Below, piece after piece: positions 1-12,900 of a DNA stretch of 64,000 nucleotides (positions are counted from its first letter, which is position 1; every line of letters begins with the position of its first letter). The stretch comes from Aurelia coerulea (lineage: Eukaryota > Cnidaria > Scyphozoa > Semaeostomeae > Ulmaridae): the NCBI GenBank assembly GCA_039566865.1, contig CM076944.1, positions 21,722,501 through 21,786,500 on the forward strand, given 5' to 3'. The position numbers were made by a program, and so were the translations under genes. The notes beneath the pieces were generated by a model that saw only the letters and a list, made by a program, of their open reading frames with translations, was not told the origin of the DNA and searched no databases.

Positions 1-477
1 TTTTTTCATCAAATTTGCAGATCGGTCCACTTTCAAGAATCACCACAGTGAGCCCTGGTTATTGCTTTCATCAATCCCACATAAATTTAAAAGGTACAAT
101 AGTGATAACAAAGACGAATGCAATAATCAAGCTTAATTGTCTGATCATCGAGCCATTGCGCCACTCAAAATTAGATCAACAGCCAGAAAGGACTACCTAG
201 AAAGAGGACATCTAAATTCCAAACGGAACGAATGAATATTGCACATTGTGCATATATTTACACATCTGCCATTTACTGACATGCTTCTTTAGGTCACTAT
301 GAAATACCCTATTAAAAATCACCAAATGACATAATTTTGTAAAAATCTTCCAAAAAATGGAGCTGATAGTGATATAAAGTACCGGTCAACGTTTTGAAAA
401 TCGGAGCCAGTTTTCGCGCATTCTCACTTATTATTTATATACATCTTAGAATGGATCTTCTTCTTAATTCTTTTTTC
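1..477. other. AT-rich sequence downstream of boule
   Basis: No coding or repeat structure recognised. It may include the end of the boule 3' UTR; the remainder looks intergenic. Confidence 0.4.
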
Positions 478-483
478 TTTATT
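478..483 (-). promoter_or_regulatory. polyadenylation signal AATAAA of the boule gene
   Basis: tttatt on the plus strand reads AATAAA on the minus strand, about 100 nt downstream of the boule stop codon. Spacing suits a short 3' UTR, but AT-rich sequence produces this hexamer often. Confidence 0.45.
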
Positions 484-581
484 CTAACGGAAGAATCTAA
501 AAATACCTCTTCGTGGTATTGCATCCATCATCATCTCTGATTGTAATATCTTCTACTTGTCTGCGTGGTGTGCTTATCTGT

Positions 582-977
582 TTATTCCTTTTGTTCGAGT
601 TGAAGATCCCCATTTGATGATGATGAGCTCGCTGGGGTACTTCCCCCACTTCCAGTACTACCCGTAAAGCTACCTCGACCGCTGACATGTACTAAGGTGT
701 CATAATTCCTTCTCAGCTGCAGGCGCTGTGGAGGCAGTTCGGCTGTCACACGTTTCATCGGCCCATTAGGCCTTATAATAGTAGGTCTCATCATCCCCGA
801 TGTAATTGTTCTGCCGTTATGGGGCATGAATGGGCCATGCTCGATGATGCTTGGATCATAAGCTGCACTGTATACTTGATATACCTCTGGAGCTCGGGGA
901 GCCAGTGGCAACGTCTGCGTTGGGAAAGGTGCTTGAATGACGTGAACGCTAGGAGGAGGTGGCGGTACATGATGGAT
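582..977 (-). CDS. boule: boule terminal coding exon
   Basis: 396 nt: 131 codons and a TAA stop, after the acceptor tttacttttgcag. It begins IHHVPPPPPSVHVIQ and includes EVYQVYSAAYDPSII, which resembles the ATYHQVYAPSAI stretch near the C terminus of vertebrate BOLL. It ends in a Gly/Ser-rich tail and NGDLQLEQKE. The unbroken frame, codon composition and splice signal support a real exon. Confidence 0.8.
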   Translation of the reverse strand: MHHVPPPPPSVHVIQAPFPTQTLPLAPRAPEVYQVYSAAYDPSIIEHGPFMPHNGRTITSGMMRPTIIRPNGPMKRVTAELPPQRLQLRRNYDTLVHVSGRGSFTGSTGSGGSTPASSSSSNGDLQLEQKE

Positions 978-3900
978 CTGCAAAAGTAAATTGTCTTATA
1001 TTAGATCGGTATCCAGTGATCTAGAACCCATTAAATAATACTGCATAGATAGGTATTGAACAATGCGAGCCAGTTTGGACGACAATAAAAACTCGCACGA
1101 AAGAACCAGTGATCTTCTGGAACAGGCTGATATGGTTCTCGTGTGTAAGAGGCATTAAAGGATGTCAGTCTCAATAGGTTCTTAAATCGATTCTTAAATC
1201 AGTTCTTAAGTTATCGTGATTGTATGCTCTCGATGGACCAAAAAACTTTATTTTCACATTGTTGAAATTGGTTTAAAATGATTGACTTGCTGTACTCTAC
1301 CACAGCGCATATGTTTCAAGGACCTAACATATATACATGGGTTGGCATCAGTGTTTCAATCGTCATTAATCTTTTCTATAAGAACCTGCTTCATTTGCCG
1401 GGCTGAAGTGGTCATATGTACAAGGTGCCTAATTGGCCAAAACTCAGCCTGGAGGTTCTTAATCCGCAGTTTCTTTTATGCAGGTATTTATGTACACTAG
1501 TTTATTGTGGAGCGTAATCCATAGTCAATGTCACGACTTGTAAAATAGAGGCGAGCAGTTCCTGTAAATGTGTCAGCAAATTTCATTTTGTGAATGCTAA
1601 TCATTTGTTAAAATTACTATCTTGAATATGCTGTCTTTTCACCACTTCCAGCATCCACTGAAAATCAAGAGATGTTATTGAAAAAAAATTAGGTCTGTCT
1701 GACAGAAATAAGGGTTTTGGATTTTTAAGTGCAAAAATACTAAAGGATCGTTAGCTTTCAACCGCGTTTTCTGCAATTTTCTGTGCATGCAATCTTTAAC
1801 ATGATAGCAACTAAGAGTTTTTTGTTCATCGACAACAAACAAATGCAAGGCAAGGCTTACCTGTGATGGTAAAGTTGTCATGGGATACGTGTTCATTGGG
1901 GCAACTTGAGGCTGTAGGAATTACAAAATATAGATCAATATCGAAGATGCAATTTCGAAGATAAAGCACCGTTACAAAGTGATAATACATTCATTAAGAG
2001 ACAGTAGACAATGACTATGCTAAGCGAAATCATTTCAATTTCAAGTTCTATGACATGTCCAAAAGTTAAGTAGATCGAAATTGCATGAGACACAAAGAGT
2101 CCTCTTGATAAAAATTTCCGTTCTACAACCTTCAGCGCAATCGTAAATTGATGCACTGCTGCATTAAGAAAAACTACCTTGGCAAAAGCTTCAAGCTCAA
2201 TCACATGGTATCTTCAAAAATACATTCCTCTCAACACGAAATTCTGTATGTAATGACTGACGATTTACGCTTAAACGCCCTTTCAACAAAACGGTGCATG
2301 ATGGGTAATCATCAAGATCGAAATCTCACACGCGCTGTACTGTTTCTACTGTGATCGCCTATTACCTCGCTCTTCGAAGATGTTTGCTGAACGCTTCATG
2401 GTGATTTTATCAAATTAAACAAGGTAACAAACTTCTCCCGTATATTTTCCATACTATCGGGTACTTTTTCTTGATTTTTTGGTGATATTTCACTGTGAAA
2501 TATGATACAGGGCATTGTTGAGTGCAGGCGCAGTGGGCCTTAGGCCTACTGTCCCTGTATGCAACAGTGGCTAACGGCATATTGTCGCTGCAATATGACT
2601 TTCACATATTACTTTTAACATTGACAAGACTCCTGAAAAGTTCTTACTCTTAGCTAACTAGTTAATACATTGATTCTAGCAAAAGGAACTGCAAATGCAT
2701 TTTCTTCTTTTCGTTGTGATAAATTTATGCGGGCTGACTTCAACCTTATCAAACTGTTCACGTGCTCTTGTAAACAAAAACAAAAGCTGCCTTTGAGGTT
2801 TCTAGGTATTCTTTGAATTTTCATTTCCTTTTGATTCAATTGATACTCAGCTAATTAGCTACAGCAAGAGCTTTTCAAGAGTCTTGCCAATGTAAAAAGT
2901 AATGTGTGAAAGTACTATTGCAGCGACGATAGTCTTTTTGCCACTAGCAAGTACAGGGATTTTAGGCCTAAGGCCCGCTGCGCCTGCAATCAACAATGCC
3001 CTGTATGACATTTCACAGTGAAATGTCACCAAAAATCAAGAAAAAGTACCTGAAAGTGTGGAATATATACGGGAGAAGTTTCTTACCATGTTTAATTGAG
3101 CAAAATCGCCATGAAACGCTCAACAAACAAATTCGAAGAGCGAGATAACAAGCGATCACAGTAGAAACAGTACAACGCGTATGAGATTTCGATGCTGATT
3201 TCCCATCATGCACCATTTTGTTGAAAGGGCGTATTCAAGTTGGCTTTGAATTTTGTAGTATTATGGGTCCTCCATTTTTTGAGCCAAATTCTTATGATGA
3301 AAGTTTCTTGAAGCCTTTCTAAATTTTCATATAATTGCATTTCAAAATTTATCATGATTTATCAAGGACTGCAAATATAGCTCTTTGTGCCCATATAATA
3401 AATGACGAGGAACCATCCCAAACTCCAACGACTCTTTGCTCCCTTCACAAAACCGCTGCCTAGGCCCAGCGACCGCCCGAAACCCTTTCGACCATAAATT
3501 CTGTCCAGAAGTAGCCACCCTCGCGATTTCCAAAATGAAGAGTCTTTATTCATCCATGATGATCCTCTGAAATTTCCACACTTCTATCTCACTTGGTTTT
3601 TGCAAAATTTCCTCTTGATTTCACTCTCTCCGTGTTTTCCAAGTAGGCTCGCGGTCAGAAGCCGGTGACAGAGAAGTTGGCTTGGAGGAAGTGTTTGGAA
3701 AATCCTTATGGAGCAGAGACGGAGTGAATAAACGGGGGTCACTATGACACTAAATGAATTTACTGAACATTTCCCGCTAAATTTAAACTCGTTCTCCCAG
3801 CTATCAGCTGTTTATATTGTTTATATCTTATCTCATCCAGATTTAACGAATTGTAAGAAAGTGTTTCGTTTGACTTTGCTGTTGGAGAATGCCAGTTAGA

Positions 3901-6900
3901 ATGATTTCTTGGAGTTTTCTGTTGAAGAATTGAATTTTTTTGTGGCATACGAGAACAATTAAAAACCAAAAAAATATGTTGACTTGCAGAAAGTTGTTGT
4001 AAAAGAGTGTAATGGTATTTCGGAAATTTGGCTGCCAATAAGAAACTCAACTCTCAGATCGCCAAAAAAAATTAAGAAACTCCAGTAGTTGGAAAATATA
4101 TAAGAATCTATATTTTTGGACAAAGAGAATCCTTAACATATCTTTAGTTTATTTTCACTCGTTTCCTATGAGGTGCCGTTTGCGTCAAAAATATTTGTTT
4201 GAGAATACTAGGTACTTCATTCGAAATACTTGGTACTTCGTATAAAATACTTGGTACTTCACATGAAATACATTGCCATCTCAAAATATGTCAAGTGGTA
4301 ATCATACTGTTTGGGTTCTGGCTGACAATTGTGGGGACGTTCTTTGCTGGTCTCTCACGATGTTCTAATCATGTCATTTGCCTTGCATCTAAAGACAGTT
4401 GATCGGCAGTTGATCAAAGAAAAATTTAAAAGTTCCTGTATCTCTGACACCAATGAAAAGCCCATTTGTGCAAAGTGCATTGGGACCTTATCTTGCCATT
4501 GAGGAGCTGAGAAGCCATGTATTTAAAAGAAGTTGCAGTGCTTTTTATGTCTGTTGGGGGAGGAGTGGCAACCTCGCGAACAATGTTTCTTCTCTTTATT
4601 TTCAATCTCAGTTAAGAAAACTGAAGGAAAGGTGACTGGAGTGCAGGCTTTCATCTCTAAACAGATGACGCTGTTGTCAGTGGCAGAGAAGTTAGGATTG
4701 TCAAAGGACTTTCTTATCATGCACTCTCATTTATGTCTTGCTTCTTTATCTTTTGGAAAGCGATGAAACAGTAGTTTTTCAACATGACTCCTGGTTTCCC
4801 AATTATCTGCACATGCTTTCCTATTCAAGCACAATGTCACACATCATTTTTCTTTCAAATCTTGCCAAAACATCAGCTTACACGAAATTCTTTATAAGAA
4901 ACTAAGAATTTGGGCCTGTACTGAAAGTTTCTCAAAATTATCATATTATCAATTAAAATTATCAATTGAGTGCTTAGAGTTTCTTATGAGTTTCGTATCG
5001 GTTCCATAACAATCTTCATATTCACTAATTGTGCTGTGCCCTCATGAACATTTCATTTTAAGGCATTTTAAGACTATCCAAATGTTTAGACATTACTCAT
5101 AAGTACCTTACAAGCGATATGATACAGGAAACAAGCGAAAGTAAAGTAAAAATATGTCAAGGATTTCCCTTATCAAAAGAAATGGTTTCTTAGCTTATAT
5201 TTTCCCAGTACTGGAAATTCTTCATTTTTGGCGATCTGAGAGAGGGAGACGGGAAGTGAAAAAATCCAAAATACGAGACTGCATTTCTGAACAAATTTTT
5301 AAATTGTCGTCAATAATGTTAGATTATTTCCAACATTTTCGTTTTCACTGACCCTCTATGCATGGTTTGAATAATTCGAAAGCTGGTTTTTCGATCTCAG
5401 TTAGCTACAGGGACTGTGTGACTTTGAAAAGGCAAAAACATAGGAATTTTTGAATGAAATACCCGAAACCCGAGCATAAAAATTGGCCAAACCTGCAACC
5501 ATGCTGCAACCCGTCACACATCTCAAAACCCGAAATTCATACGATCTAAACGTAAAGCCCCGAACCCGAGGGTTAAATCTGGCCAAACCAACAACCCCTG
5601 AAACCCAAAGCCCCCCCCCCCCCACCTGAGAGTTGAGTTTCCTATGGCAGTTTTTCATAAAAAATGCGTTTATTATCACAGTTTGTATGCAAAATTTGCA
5701 AAAGAAACCAAAACCATTGCAAACATCGTAAACTCCGGATGAAATAGTTTATAAACAACATAGAAAGCTGATAGATGGGAGAACGAGTTTAAATTTGGCG
5801 GGAAATGTTCAGTAAATTCATTTAGTGTCATAGAAAGATCCATGATTTCAGAGCATAGAACCAGAAATCATGGAGATCTGCAAATTCCCAAAGTTAGGTT
5901 AGAATATGCAAAGCGAAGTTTCTACTTTTCTGGTGTCAAAATTGGAATGATATCCCGGACAACATTCGAGAACAAGAATCAATCGCTCGTTTTAAAACAG
6001 GTTTTAGAAAGTATCTTTTGAACCTACAAAACCCAAACACGACCCCTTGGTAGAGCAGCATATTTAAATTATTTACAATTTTTTCTTTAAATTTTTTCTC
6101 TGAGATAATTTGTAAATACGCTGAAAGGTTTTTCGTGTATAAATATTGATAAAAATGAAAAATGAGTGACCCCCGTTTATTCACCCCGTCTCTGTTCCAA
6201 GGATTTCCCAAGCACTTCCTCCAAGCCAACTTCTCTGCCACCGGCTTCTGACCGCGAGCCTACTTGGAAAACAAGGAGAGAGTGAAATCAAGAGGAAATG
6301 TTGCAAAAACCAAGTGAGATAGAAGTGTGGAAATTTCAGAGGATCATCATGGATGAATAAAGACTCTTCATTTTGGAAATCGCGAGGGTGGCTACTTCTA
6401 TTACAAGAGAGAGCCAAACTATAAACAAAAATTATACTTTTTGGTGTCATTTGGGTTGGCAATAGGCAATACACGTTTTGTTTGAAATATTTGGCAGCTC
6501 AAAACCAAAAATTGAGAAAGTTTCTTAACTTCAAATTAACAACTGGATTACTTCTAGTTGAGTTTCTTAAGGTTCTGGGAGAAGCTAACTATGTATATCA
6601 AAACTGTTTCCATAGAATTACCAATATTTTGCAAAATACTGCCTACTGGATATCATATAACTTGGAAGAACTTGATTCTCGTAAGCATTTTAAAATTTTG
6701 GTAACTAAAGAGGGTTTATTTCCTTGCTTTTCGAAAGAGAAAATCTTCGCAAACAGTAATATATAAAAACACATTCTGCGTAGAGTGACTAATGTAACCG
6801 TTGCATATCATAGTTACACCAAAGCTGAATTCGCACTAAAGGCGATTTTATGATACAATGCAGCGTGCGCGGCAAAGCTGAATAATACCGTAAGTCCTCG

Positions 6901-9900
6901 AATAAGCCCCAAACCAAAAATATTTTTTTGCGAAATATGCCACCACCCTCAAATAAGCCCCCATGGGGGGGGGGGGGGTTAATTGATTGTTATTCTAATG
7001 AATACTTTTGGTTCTCTTCTTTGACTGACTTTCTTGGTATTTTTTCAACGTACTCGGGCTGGCTTAGAGATTGCCTCGAAAACAATATATCCAAATATAT
7101 ATGCTGTTTTAAGCACACTGACCAGCTTCCAGTAGAAGCAAAAGATTAGTCATGGCAACATTTTTGGCTGCTGCTAAATAAGCCCCCCTTCCCCTCGAAT
7201 AAGCCCCGAAACACCAAAAAAATGTTTGCGAAATACCCGGAATGCGTCAAGTGCGACGATTTAAGTGTGAATTCAGATTTTTGCTGCTTTACTTTCTTGA
7301 TAAAATTTGATAGAAAGGATCTTAACCAGGGTCTTTTCTGGAGTTCACAGTTTCGAAAGAAACAATCTTACGCTATTCTGCATACAGCTTCATATTCAGA
7401 AGAAATTACAGTGTAATAGGATACCAAATCTATTTTGCAATACCGGGTGCGCCGAAATATAAACTACGCACTTTTGGCAGGCCATGATAAATCGTACACT
7501 GGACTGATTTTGAAGATTTATGACTTAATTCTTTGATTTTTGCAAATTTTTCCGTGTTCAAGCTTTAGAGCCAGAAGCGAGTTTCATAAAATCTTCGTTT
7601 TCGAAAACACTGAAAACGAGCAAACTTAATCCTTGCTGTTGTTCCAGGGAGTTGTGTTTGGCTTGAGAGTCTAGCTCTTTAGATGCGTTTTAAGTTGTTT
7701 TTTAAAACGATCAAGTGTCGGTAACTCGCGAATTTCGGCAGGTGTATCATTCCATGACTTGAGAGCTGCGTAATGAAAGCCCTTTTTTTTGCAAATTCAG
7801 TCCTATATCTAGGGATCTAGATATCCTTACAGTGCCTCGTATTGTAGGTCGAGTGAAAAGATCTTGGCTTGTATTTATCCCAGAGGTTTTCAGGGCATAG
7901 TCTGTTCATAATCTTGTAAGTCATGACATTCCTATCGTAACGGAAAAGATTTTCTACGTTTAACCAGGATGCCGACCAGCCATCTTTTATTCTTGCGTTT
8001 GCAATTATCGAATACGCCCGGTCTTGAAGGCGTTGGAGAGCAGCTACTTTTGTTTTTGAAAGACTAACCCAGATAACATCGGCATAACGCAGGTGACTCT
8101 CGACTAACGCATAATATACATTGCACAATTGGGATTGTGGAACGACATTTTTCAATTTTTTCAAAGCTGCAAGACCTCCACTCTGTTTGCCTTTGGTGCG
8201 CTTAAACTGTTCATCCCAACTTAGTTTTTCATCAACTATCACTCCGAGGGATTTCGTCTTTTCAACTCTTTTGATATCAGAGTTATTTAGTTTAAGCACT
8301 TCTGGCAGGTCTAACTTTTTGGTTTTAAGTGGATGCCCTATGACCATGAATTCAGTTTTTTGGGATTTGGGCTAAGTTTGTTCACCCTCATTCACTCAGA
8401 GAGATTGGAAAGCTCTTGATGTGCGTCCTCGATTAGTTTCGCTACATCGTTCGATGCAATCGTTATATTGGTATCGTCAGCATAAATGCTAGCCTTGGAG
8501 AATTTAAGACACTTTTCCAAGTCATTCAAGTAAATGATGAAAAGAAGAGTGCCTAAACAAGAACCTTGGGGAATACCACAGGTTACATCTCTGGCTTTAG
8601 AATGCTGACCGTTCAGAGAGCAGAACTGTTTTCTATTATTTAAGTAGGATTCAAACCAATTCCCAGCTTTGCCTCTTATTCCATATGCACGTAATTTTTT
8701 GAGTAATATATCGTGATCAACCGTATCGAAGGCTTTCTTAAGGTCGAGAAAAATAGTGAGATTAACATTGCTGCGATCTACGTTTTCGTACCAGAAGTCT
8801 GTGCTGCTTATGAGTGATGTTATCGTGGAGTACAACTTACGAAAGGCTGCTTGGTTGCATGTAATACTCTCATTTATTTTGAGAAACGCAAATAGTTGAT
8901 CGTGCGTTAGTCGCTCTAGCATCCTTGAAAACACTGAGAATACAGAGATAGGTCTGTAGTTGTTTAGATCAGTTTTTGGGCAAGACTTGTAAATTGGGGT
9001 GACTCTCGCTAATTTCCAGATGTCAGGAAAAACACCATTCGTAAGTGATGAGTTATAAATCAGCATAAGGGGATGAGCTATAAATTCGCTCGCGTCTTTT
9101 ACCAAAGCTACGGTAACTTTGTCAGGACCAGACGCTTTTCCGTTCTTTAGCTGATTGATAGCATTCATCACATACTTATTGTCGACTGTTTTGAACAGCA
9201 TTTCGTTGTTTACTGGTGTGATATGCCGCAAACAATTATCATTTGGCCTCGTTTCTATGCTCTTCGCGAGCTTTGGTCCAACAGAGACAAAGTGACAATT
9301 CAACGCTTCAAGCACATCACGCTCTTTTGTCAAACTTTTGCCGTCAAAATCTTATAAAACCAACTTGACACTTGGTTCGACTGAGTAGAATCATATGCCA
9401 AAGTCATTTCGACTGGGTCGACCCGGTGCGATTTATAAAACCAAATTTCAGTCGCGCCGTGCCGCAGCATTTTCACACATGCGCATAACGGCAAAAGCCA
9501 TTGCTTGTTGTGGATGTGCAACCTAACCATATCCAACATGCGCATGCGTCACTGCGGTTTGGCGCGGCGCGGCACGGCACGGCACGGCAAAATCTTTTCC
9601 TTATAAAACAGGGGCGCTCCAAGTCGAACTTCAGTCGTACTCAAATTCCTATGGTTCGGCACGGCGCGGCGCGGCACGACATATAAAACGGGCCTATGAA
9701 ACTCGCTTCCAGCTCTAAAAACTGAAAACGAAAAAATTTGCAAAAGATTCTAGAATCAAATTCAGGCTTTCTGCTAAAGATTGATTCATAAACCTTCAAA
9801 ATCGGTACAATGTACGATTTATCGTGGACTGCCAAAAACTGCATAGCTTATTTTGGCGCACACGGTAGATAAACAAAGAACTTCAAATAATTCGCAAAAC

Positions 9901-12900
9901 ACTAAACCCCCATCAAGCATTATATCATTTTGTTCATTTCATATTTTGGAATAGAATCAAATATCAAAATATCAAGTCAACAAAATAATATAACGCTTGA
10001 GAAAGTCAAGTTCTGCGTGCAACTCTTTTAAATGATTCCTTGATTGCAGTATTTTACAATATGATGGTTCTACGACAAAAAAAACAACTTCATTCTGCAC
10101 ATTTTTTGGTTGTCCGTTAGTTTCATATAAGCGGATTCTCATGGAAGGAAATGAGGGTACGGTATTGGATAGGAATACTTATGGCTCGTAAGTCCCCTGC
10201 TTAACTATCATCTACTTCGTTACATACGTAGTGGCAATAATTGTTACCGGTTCAAATACCTGTGGTTGTGGGATGTAATAAGGAATAACATTCGAATCAT
10301 TGATGAATCTTGTTTGCGGCTCTGCTGGGCCATTGTTTGGCAATGTTACATTCTGGGGAATGACGTAGTGACTATAAACAGGACAGCTCTGCTGTGTGAA
10401 GTTTTCCGCAGGAAGGAATTTCATTGGCACAACCGCAGGCGGTGACTGAAAAAGAAAAAACTGATTGTGAGACAGCCTTCCTTCGTAATATCTTATGAGG
10501 AAAATAATATCAAAAACGGAATCATTCGCCAAATATATCTAAATGACAAATGGTCATTCAAAAAGTTATAGTTAGGCGCAAAACATACGTAAATAAAGAC
10601 AACAATAACCTGCAACGTTCCGTCCATAGAATAAAATATTAAAGTGAAGGAAAAGCAGAACGTTGAATATCAACTTTAACTTCTAAAATGGTTTGCTCAA
10701 AGAGAAAGTTCTTGCATGTCTTTGCTAATTATAAGAAAGTTTGAAGTTGTAATACCCAGGCAAATATAAAACATTGTAATAAGCAGTTAAACGCAACGAT
10801 TACAATTATGATGGTATCAATAACGATCGTGCTTTTATCAGGTAAAAAATCTGTCTCACATATCCACGAATGAAAACAATTAAAGAGCTTTCCATGAGTA
10901 ATTTTGGGTTATCGCAAAGCTCACCTGAAAGCTAATTTGACACCGACTTCACCTCGAACCAGCGATGAAACAAATATTCACAAAGGAAACTTAATTTAAG
11001 CAACTTTATAGAATGACAACTTTGAAAATTTAGGCCCTAAAAATTCCAGCTTGATAAAAGACTGAATAAAATGTATTAAAAAAATATCTATAAACTGTAA
11101 GGGTGGAAGGATGAATGCGACAGCTGAATATTTCTGAAGATTCCGAGTGTCCTCAAAATTGGAACGGAGAAAATTGTCCATGCAAGCTAAGCTGTGTCGC
11201 GTTTTTATTCCAAACTTGGGCTTTTTATGATAATTGTTTTAGATACCTATTTCATATTGTATACGTTTGATGAATTGTAAATATTTTGTCCATCTTTCTT
11301 GTGTATTATATATGTATACTTTAAAATCAAATTTACTTTGTAGTAGGCTTGAATTCGCTTTTATTCTTTGGCTACTCATATGTATGCCTACTTTAAATCA
11401 ATTGAATACATATTCAAATGGGCAGGTCCTCCTGTTCCGCCGAGCCCTTTTTAACGAGAACTATTTCATGTGAACAAGATTGAAAGAAAACTTCAAAGAC
11501 AATGGCGATGAGGATCTCCTCGCAGAATCATTCCGCGACCAATGACTTTTCAGTTGATCTGATTGGTGATTTCAGTATAGACTTGTCAAGTTGAGTACTA
11601 GTAATTGGTACCACCCACCCCCTAATCGCTTATACTAGTCCCAATTCCCAAGAAAATTCCCAAGAAGCACTCGTCTCTGCTTGGTTTTTCTATTCCAGAA
11701 CGAGAAATGACGAATGTTGACAAATACTTCTGTATCACAGCCAACAGCTGTTTGATTTGAGATTTGAGTTAGAGAGAAATTGCGTTTAGGAGTACGCAAC
11801 GGGGCGCCATAGGTGTGTGAACGCAGTTTCGGACCGATCGAAGGGGACTCTATGACATCGTTCCGACGTCGTTGATACGAAACTCAGTCGCTTTGCAAAC
11901 CAGAAAAATGGTTTTCCTCGTCAATGACTACAACAGCGGCGCCATTTTGTAACGAAAGACAATCGTTGTTGTGGTGCATTCGTCCCCAAAGCCTAAAAAG
12001 CTTCGGCCTTACAGCTTTGCTGCTTTGCGAATAGTTTGCCGCTATTGCGAAAGCCAATCAGGGGACCTCGGTCCTCAAAATAACATTTCTAGCCTCGATT
12101 TTGTAAAAAGTGAGAATAAATCAATCGCTGGCAAGAAAAAGTCACGTGACCACTGGACTAAATTGGGCAAACTTCTTAGCTGGGAAGCCATGAGTCCTAG
12201 TATAAGCGAGTAGGGTGGGTGGGTAGTCTTATCTGTTCTATTTGGGTAATCTGTTGATTGAGGCAGCCTGCCGAGACACTTTTTGTGCCACCAATCAGAG
12301 AGCAGCATTTGCAATTGAGAGAAAGTCAACAGCCAAATATGGGCGAATAGCACTCAAATAACGCACTCTAATTGGTTGATCAAGTTGTAATGACAAAAAT
12401 GCCGACATACATTGACTCTCGCAGCTTCCAACGCCTCAATGTCAGATAAAAAATCTCAGAAGAGTACTGTAAGGCTTTTTGGGTGTCTCCAACGTTTCTT
12501 GTAAAAGGTCCTACAACATTAATACACCTGAGGCTGAGAGCAAGAATACTGTGGAGATGTTGATCCTGTTTTCAACAGCGCAAGGGCAATGATCGGATGC
12601 ATCTTTGTCCAGCAAAAGAAATCAGTTCAATCCATCAATGCTACCCACCGATATGAATCCTAATCTTCAGGAAATCGCCAAAAGCAATTTTCAGAAATTT
12701 CCTGCAGACACTGGGAAAACCTTCAAAGCTGTCACGCAGGTCAAACCATCAACAATAAAAAAGGATAACTGAGCATACACGTGCCATGGCGAGGCTCTAT
12801 TGCGTAAGATTATGACCTGAGAAAGCTTCTTTTGGAAGTAACAGTATACGGCACGGCAACGACAACACCGGGCTAAATGTCAGTTATACTGGTTATACGA

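Larger units (their letters stand above)
3535..6385. mobile_element. large foldback element with an interrupted right arm
   Basis: The left arm 3535-3815 (start agtctttattcatccatgat) recurs inverted in two blocks, 6167-6385 and about 5765-5837. The right arm is broken by about 330 nt (5838-6166) that holds a LINE 3' end. The interior includes a short tandem repeat and an inner pair of ggcgatctgagag-like inverted motifs near 4050 and 5230. The arms have drifted but remain clearly pairable. Confidence 0.65.
7441..9867. mobile_element. mariner-like MITE split by later insertions
   Basis: The left end TACCGGGTGCGCC and right end GGCGCACACGGTA form terminal inverted repeats flanked by TA. The left arm runs to about 7630 and the right arm starts near 9690. 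Both match the undivided copy at 61923-62478, so the roughly 2.06 kb between them is inserted: a LINE (about 7635-9337) plus a GC-rich repeat block. The TA flank fits the Tc1/mariner group; no transposase is present. Confidence 0.7.
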
